Below, piece after piece: positions 59,301-64,000 of a stretch of DNA of 64,000 nt; position 1 is the first letter of the stretch; each line of letters opens with the position of its first letter. Location of the stretch: contig JABELC010000003.1 in the NCBI GenBank assembly GCA_028455995.1, positions 992,001-1,056,000 on the forward strand, read 5' to 3'. The notes below the pieces were generated by a model that was not told the origin of the DNA, did not search any database, and saw only the letters and a program-made list of their open reading frames with translations. The position numbers and the translations under genes are program-made. Source of the stretch: Scleromitrula shiraiana. Lineage: Eukaryota; Ascomycota; Leotiomycetes; Helotiales; Sclerotiniaceae.

Positions 59301-59851
59301 GTAATGGGACGATTGCTGGAACGGAGACCGCTTTTGCTTTTGTCTTTCTCTTCGGGACTAAAATCCTCGTCGTTCCTTGTATTCAATCGTTTCGGCTTCG
59401 CCCTGGTAGAGATTCCCCGGCGCTCAAATTCGTGTCTGATGGTAGTGTTCTTCCCAGAATCAGAATCAGAATCGCAATCGCTATCTCCTTCTTCTTCGTC
59501 TTCGGAAGTGGAACTTGAACTCGAGCTCGAACTATCAGGATTACTATCTCCAAAATCCCGATCCCGATCCCCTCTGCTATCTTTCTGCTTCTCTGATTCC
59601 GGTTTCGATTTCGGTCTGGCAATGGGCTTCTTGCGATTGCGATTGCGCTTGAGTCTGGACTTGAGATTGGGATCAAATCTCGTACGTTTCTCCTCGCAAC
59701 CAACAGGCAGGGAATCCTGATCGCCTGAATCCTCCTCTTCAAGACTACTACTATTACTCTTCCCACCACAATTACCGTCAACTCTTCTATCCCTCTGTCT
59801 TGAGCTGCGCGCAAGATCCTCGTTTAATCGTCGTACTGTTATGTTGTTCAT
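56303..59851 (-). CDS. Large charged, repeat-containing, probably nuclear protein with an internal frameshift
   Basis: Minus strand. Exon 1 is 59851-57793 and exon 2 is 57742-56303, with a 50-bp intron (GTAAGT, TACTAAT branch, AAG acceptor). Exon 2 keeps frame from exon 1's downstream part. Exon 1 has 2059 nt, one more than a multiple of three, because of a shift near 59131. The start is taken at 59851 (MNNITVRRLNEDL); an upstream ATG at 59875 exists. Content in order: a basic, Ser/Asp-rich, low-complexity N-terminus; about four ~42-residue repeats with VVRTPARRFVRRSI and SPRVSSQ; a block AARSGRKYKRPSPVDDEDQ; GFTARAWKPIPRHQEGPDIEY; the basic GKKGRRGPGRGRKK patch; then a long acidic Glu/Asp/Gln/Ser/Pro-rich C-terminus. 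About 1,165 residues if corrected. I do not recognise the family; composition suggests a chromatin-associated protein. Confidence 0.65.
58800..59240 (-). repeat. Four coding tandem repeats of about 42 residues
   Basis: Each unit is of the type VVRTPARRFVRRSIIESSSDSSSS followed by TVASEISPRVSSQT (written here in two parts). Units differ by a few substitutions and short Ser-run length changes. The boundary of the first and second units is where the frame shifts. Confidence 0.8.
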
Positions 59852-60806
59852 TATAATTATTAGTAAGGTGGTCAATTAACTAATGGGATTGGATTGATAT
59901 TATAACAATAAAACCAAAAAAGCGCAATTGGATTGGATTAGTTGAATTAGTTGGATCGCAAGATCAAAAAACTAAATATACATACAGGTATGAATAGAAT
60001 AATCAATATACGCAATTGATATACAGTTCGAGATTTAACAACGGCAGGCGCAATGGACGATGGGTGAGGTGTTGTGTAGGTGGGTGGGTGGATGGATGAA
60101 GAAATCGTGTAGGGAAGTGACGTTTTGCGACGCGACGAGATGAGTGAGCGACTAGGTGTGAGAGTCGGATGTGCTGTATGTATCACGTGATTGATAAACG
60201 AGATGCTGATTGGTGGAGAGGGGAGGGGGGAATTGTAGATAGATATAGAGATAAATTCTTAGGGGGTGTGTTTTTCTTAAGTATTCACCCGATAGTTTTG
60301 TTTGACAGATGGATGTCATGATTTTTCGCAATGGGGTAATTTGTCTATTGGTGTTGGGTTAACTAATGATAGCTTTATGGAAATATTCGCTCTTCAGCCA
60401 GTCGTAAAGCTAGGTAGAAGGATATGATGATATCAAGGGAAATTTGAGATGTATAATGTACACCCAATACTGTTCACTCAAACTAAATACAGCTCTCATA
60501 TAGTAGTCAAATAATCGTCATAGTGGAGCACATAGTATAGAAGAACGAGATGAGATGAGGAGTGGACTGTTCCATACTAGTTCATGAATCTCCGGCACTG
60601 TCTTGATGAGAAGCGATTGATGTCTTCCATGCCATATTCATTTCTTGGTATATAAATGCCAAAATTGGCACCAAAAGCCCTGTCCACAGTCAACTCCATT
60701 TGTGCTAGGTAGTAATACAACATCTTCAATCCGAGATGTTATTTTGGTTTGTCTTCGTGATTATTCTCCAGATATGCCCCCCATTGCTTTGCTTCATTCG
60801 GTCATA
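59852..60806. other. Intergenic region upstream of the charged-protein gene
   Basis: About 950 bp. It contains TCACGTGA at 60183-60190, about 330 bp upstream of the charged-protein start, and GGTGG-type repeats near 60065-60095. The right part is the 3' flank of isd11. No gene is seen. Confidence 0.6.
60183..60190. promoter_or_regulatory. TCACGTGA E-box palindrome
   Basis: Full CACGTG palindrome about 330 bp upstream of the 59851 start codon, flanked by TA and TTGATAA. Motif-based only. Confidence 0.35.
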
Positions 60807-61546
60807 TCAATCCCATCTGTAAGAGTTAGTTGAAAACCTGACTTGCAGTCTGAAAAGAAATTCTTACCCAGTGTCCTTTTGCCTTACTATGCCGTTTCTA
60901 TTCCCAGATTGCTTTCCCTAGAATGAAGGTATCAGCATTACGCCTTGAAAGAGTAATGAGATAGTAAACCAGAGAAACATACCGTCTTTCCACCTTCTAC
61001 AACCAATCGATCAAGTTGAAAGAATTGACTGACAATCGTTTGCCTCTGTTGCATAAACCATTAGCCTATGCTCTCACACAATCGGATTCTCCGGCCATCC
61101 ACCATTCCCAGCATCTCCCCTCCATATATTTCCAATCGCAACTGTCATAGAAATCGAACAAGATCCCATCAGCTCCAATATCATATCATACCTTCAAACT
61201 CTGCAACTCCTGCAAACCCTTCTGCATCAATTCCTGAACCTCCCTCTCATCTTTCACATTCTTGTGCTCTCTGAATGAATCTCTCGTCCTCCGTTTCGCA
61301 TACTCTCGGAAATTGTATGCCGCAAATTGCTCGCCCTGTCTCAACAATTGTCGATACTGTTGAAATAGAAAGTCAGTATATCTGTAGAATCATTGGCAAA
61401 TACAATACCTCTCTCTGAGATCGTATGCGTAGCTTTCTAATATCGCAGTGGCAATGACTCTTTTTTTGTAGAAGAAAACAATGAATACATACCAGCGATA
61501 AAGCTTGCCGTGAGGCTTCACTTCTTGAACTTGATACCACAGACAT
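60807..61546 (-). CDS. isd11: Isd11-like LYR-motif protein of Fe-S cluster assembly, about 111 aa
   Basis: Partner of the cysteine desulfurase Nfs1 in the mitochondrial matrix, needed for Fe-S cluster synthesis. Exons (minus): 61546-61493, 61356-61192, 61045-60983 and a fourth starting at 60917. Intron 1 splits the LYR motif (SL|YRQLLR). Then come QFAAYNFREYAKRRT, the DSFREHK region, VQELMQKGLQELQSLK and RQTIVSQFFQLDRLVVE, the recognisable Isd11 order. The start gives MSVVSSSRSEASRQALSL. The C-terminus has two options. Reading through exon 4 ends at TAA 60864-60866 (111 residues). Alternatively GTAAGA at the same place is an intron donor with an AACTAACT branch and ACAG acceptor, adding three residues and ending at TGA 60807-60809. 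Both are short hydrophilic tails, so function is not affected. Confidence 0.85.
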
Positions 61547-62394
61547 CTTGCCGTATGATATAATATGTAAAAACAAACAAGAGAGATGGGATTTATTTAA
61601 TTCCAAAAGGTTTGTTTAAACTTCCATTCCGCATGCATCAAAATATTGATGATGGAAAATCCCGAACTCCGATCCCGTGGAAAAGGATTTAACGATAAGA
61701 AGAGATAAGGAAATACAAGCCTGGTATTGTATTGCATGCATGAAGTGAAGTGACAGCGAAAGCATCATGAAATAATTTCTAGAAGCTTTAATGGATTGAT
61801 ATGGATTTTGGTTTGAGTTACTTTGGATGATTCAAGCAATTCGCTTCTACTTTTCTACATCTCTGTCTAGAATATAGTTTTACAGAAGAGAAGAGTGAGT
61901 GAACACACATAGATAGTAGATTGCGCTCTCATGGGCCATTTATTGGAGTGACTGCGTCAGAATATTATTCTGTATGTATAATAAAGCAGAGATGATCATG
62001 GCATAGGATACTCAAAATAATATAGATTTGTATATATCAAAACTGTACCTACATTCATACAACGAAAGATCTAGGTTATGTATCCTGAATCTCCAAAAGA
62101 GAGAGCAAAGAATCTAGAACCAAAACACGAGCGTGTAATTCATTGGCAATATATCTCTAAATCTCCACCTCCACCTTGAGCTCCAACTCCACCGGATTCC
62201 CCTAGGTAAAAGAATATGGAGATCAAACAAGTACTGTCTATCATACTAAACTGGGATTTGACTTGGTAGAATCAAAACTCTTGGTACAAGTAAGTCCGAC
62301 TCTTTTAAAGGTGGCGGGAAAAGTCTATAACTACTATAAGAGAGTCGGTCATTGATTGTATAGAAGGATAGAGAATGTAAAATAGATATAAGAT

Positions 62395-62650
62395 AGATAT
62401 ACTAGTAAAGTAAATATAAAATAAATATAAAATAAACATAAAATAAATATATAGTAGATATAAGATAGATATAAAATAGATATAAAATAGATATAAAATA
62501 GATATAAAATAGATATAAAATAGATATAAATAGATATAAATAGATATAAAATAGATATAAAATAGATATAAAATAGATATAAAATAGATATAAAATAGAT
62601 ATAAAATAGATATAAAATAGATATAAAATAGATATAAAATAGATATAAAG
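62395..62650. repeat. AGATATAAAAT minisatellite, 11-bp unit
   Basis: About 20 copies of AGATATAAAAT and close variants (AAATATAAAAT, AGATATAA). The left copies are more diverged. The frames it leaves open on the minus strand (Tyr/Phe/Leu/Ile repeats) are an artefact. Confidence 0.9.
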
Positions 62651-63466
62651 TAAGAATACACTCAGGCTATATAATCGATATAGTAGATGAGATCAACTTG
62701 AATGAATAGATTGATAGTGGCTTTTATTACACTTCTTTGAAGTCTATAATGATTCTCTTGGCAATAGTGTAGTCATACTTGGCCTGGATTGGCACAATTG
62801 GATACTTTGTTACTCCGTACTCATCCTAGAACTATAGAGAAAAAAGGCTGATGATATCTTTCAACCCTCAATCACACCATCCAAATACTTTTCAACGCAA
62901 CGCAACGCAACGTAACGCAACGCAATGCAATCATAAGAAAAATATAATTAATATAATTATGAATTACTTCAAAAAAAAAAAAAAAAACACATGATATAAT
63001 GAATTCATTCATTCATTCATCTATCAAAAGATTTCTTTATTATACTTTTTTTGCTTTCATCTTTCCCCTTTTTTTCCCCTCTCATTCCTTATTCTTATTC
63101 AAGGTACCTTTCTTCAATAGAGATCAAATTGAAAAATGGCCAAAGTTGGATTAGGATACGCGTCTAGCACGTCATTCCTGCTGATTTCGAGCCAGGTTCA
63201 AAATTTGTATGGAGACGGTTGTTGATTTGTATGGTACTTGGTGTCGGGAGAGCCATATTCCCATCCAAACTGGAATAACTAATAGTAAAAATAATAAATA
63301 AAAAGAACTACCAAGAGAAAAAAAAAAAAAAATAGATAGTAGTAGCAATAGTAATAGTAGTGTAGCCACAAGCTTATAAAAAAAGGAAGCCAATTCCAAT
63401 TCTTTTATGATTTTTTTTTTCTTCCCTTCTCTTCTTCTCATCTATCCATCTCCTCTTCATTTCTTG

Positions 63467-63473
63467 TATAAAT
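63467..63473 (+). promoter_or_regulatory. Possible TATA element
   Basis: TATAAAT lies about 130 bp before the ATP sulfurylase ATG and is followed by a CT-rich leader, a plausible core promoter. Inferred from position. Confidence 0.3.
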
Positions 63474-63600
63474 CACTCAGAAGGAGGAACTTTCTTTCCC
63501 AAGATTCTACTTTTTACTTACCACATAATACTCCAATTCAATCCCATTACTTGTCCTCTTACATCTTTCTTTTAAGAACTTAATCCCTAAAATTGCAAAG

Positions 63601-64000
63601 ATGGCTAACTCTCCTCATGGTGGTATTCTCAAGTAAGGAATTCAAAACTCAATTGCTTTTTAAGAGATGATGGGATATGGTTAAAACTAACACAATCTCC
63701 AAATAGGGATCTTCTTGCAAGAGATGCTCCAAGACATGATCAACTTTCAGCAGAAGCAGAGACTCTTCCTGCTGTCATTCTCACAGAGAGACAACTTTGT
63801 GATCTCGAGTTGATCTTGAGTGGTGGTTTCTCTCCACTTGAAGGTACGTTTAATAATCCATTTTCCTTTGCTGCTTATGCGATGGAGGGGTAAAATTCAC
63901 CCCGCATCCCTCTACCTCAGGGATCAAAAAGAAGAGAATCCTTACCAAACACAAAACAAAATGCTGATCTTTTTATTTGTCTGCCAGGTTTCATGAACGA
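63601..64000 (+). CDS. met3: ATP sulfurylase (sulfate adenylyltransferase), 5' part only
   Basis: Converts ATP and sulfate to APS and pyrophosphate, the first step of sulfate assimilation in the cytosol. Only the start is in the window. Exons: 63601-63632, 63707-63843 and from 63988 to the edge. Splicing gives MANSPHGGILKDLLARDAPR, then ETLPAVILTERQLCDLELIL, then SGGFSPLEGFMNE. This is the well-known fungal ATP sulfurylase N-terminus, whose PUA-like domain precedes the catalytic domain. The start context AAAGATGGC is good. Fungal enzymes of this family are about 570 residues with an APS-kinase-like regulatory C-terminus; the remainder lies beyond the window. Confidence 0.95.

Larger units (their letters stand above)
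61547..63600. other. Intergenic region upstream of ATP sulfurylase
   Basis: About 2 kb between divergent genes. It includes a minisatellite at 62395-62650, a CAACG repeat near 62895-62925, poly(A) tracts near 62970 and 63320, and a CT-rich leader from about 63410 with a TATAAAT at 63467-63473. No complete ATGRYRYCAT Cys3 site was found here. No gene is seen. Confidence 0.6.

Noticed and set aside
62305..62661. 118-codon Tyr/Phe/Leu/Ile frame on the minus strand
   Set aside because: It is the translation of the AGATATAAAAT minisatellite.
1..64000. CRISPR arrays, bacterial operons, riboswitches or complete transposons
   Set aside because: Intron-bearing eukaryotic DNA. No spaced direct repeats of CRISPR type, no transposase or reverse transcriptase motif seen in any frame I read.

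Overview
The window looks like nuclear DNA of a filamentous ascomycete. Genes are spaced kilobases apart, lie on both strands, and carry short introns (about 47-150 bp) with GTRNGT donors, CTRAY branch points and YAG acceptors. The gene set is fungal: a Zn2Cys6 regulator, Erf2 palmitoyltransferase, Pmt1 mannosyltransferase, secreted phospholipase B, Ayr1, Isd11, and PAPS reductase plus ATP sulfurylase. Style of coding and intergenic sequence suggests Leotiomycetes, perhaps Botrytis/Sclerotinia-like. That placement is an inference from memory, not a search result.

Layout. 0-0.2 kb: possible 3' end of a gene. 1.9-5.1 kb: seven-exon Zn2Cys6 factor. 5.1-14.3 kb: almost gene-free, but holding a two-exon microprotein gene (10.6 kb) with an exact 56-bp duplication in its leader. 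14.3-16.4 kb: Erf2 (minus), divergent from a small membrane protein gene at 17.3-18.0 kb. 18.9-21.9 kb: Pmt1. 22.2-23.9 kb: extremely AT-rich island. 25.1-27.0 kb: phospholipase B. 27.2-28.2 kb: broken dienelactone hydrolase gene. 28.8-30.9 kb: amidohydrolase. 32.0-36.0 kb: 1,280-residue Ser/Thr-rich secreted protein (minus). 38.9-40.4 kb: EI24/RRT8-type membrane protein (minus). 41.6-42.5 kb: PAPS reductase (minus). 44.6-46.6 kb: degenerate 2OG-Fe(II) oxygenase-like gene (minus). 47.2-48.7 kb: phosphoserine phosphatase. 51.6-53.2 kb: acyltransferase-3 protein. 53.8-55.0 kb: Ayr1 (minus). 56.3-59.9 kb: large charged, probably nuclear protein with an internal frameshift (minus). 60.8-61.5 kb: Isd11 (minus). 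63.6 kb to the edge: start of ATP sulfurylase.

Functional links. Two steps of sulfate assimilation (ATP sulfurylase, PAPS reductase) lie about 21 kb apart, and phosphoserine phosphatase makes serine, the carbon skeleton for cysteine. A perfect match to the Cys3-type palindrome ATGRYRYCAT lies upstream of PAPS reductase. Phospholipase B and Ayr1 act in lipid metabolism, Pmt1 and Erf2 in protein modification. I do not see a classical biosynthetic gene cluster.

The most notable observations are the microprotein gene, a family of dispersed short inverted repeats built on GAATGTC/GACATTC in at least six intergenic sites, three genes showing decay or frameshifts (27.2, 44.6 and 59.1 kb), the ACTAGT-studded AT island, and several perfect inverted repeats in promoter-like DNA. 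Exon coordinates were derived by hand from splice signals and frame continuity; no alignment was run.
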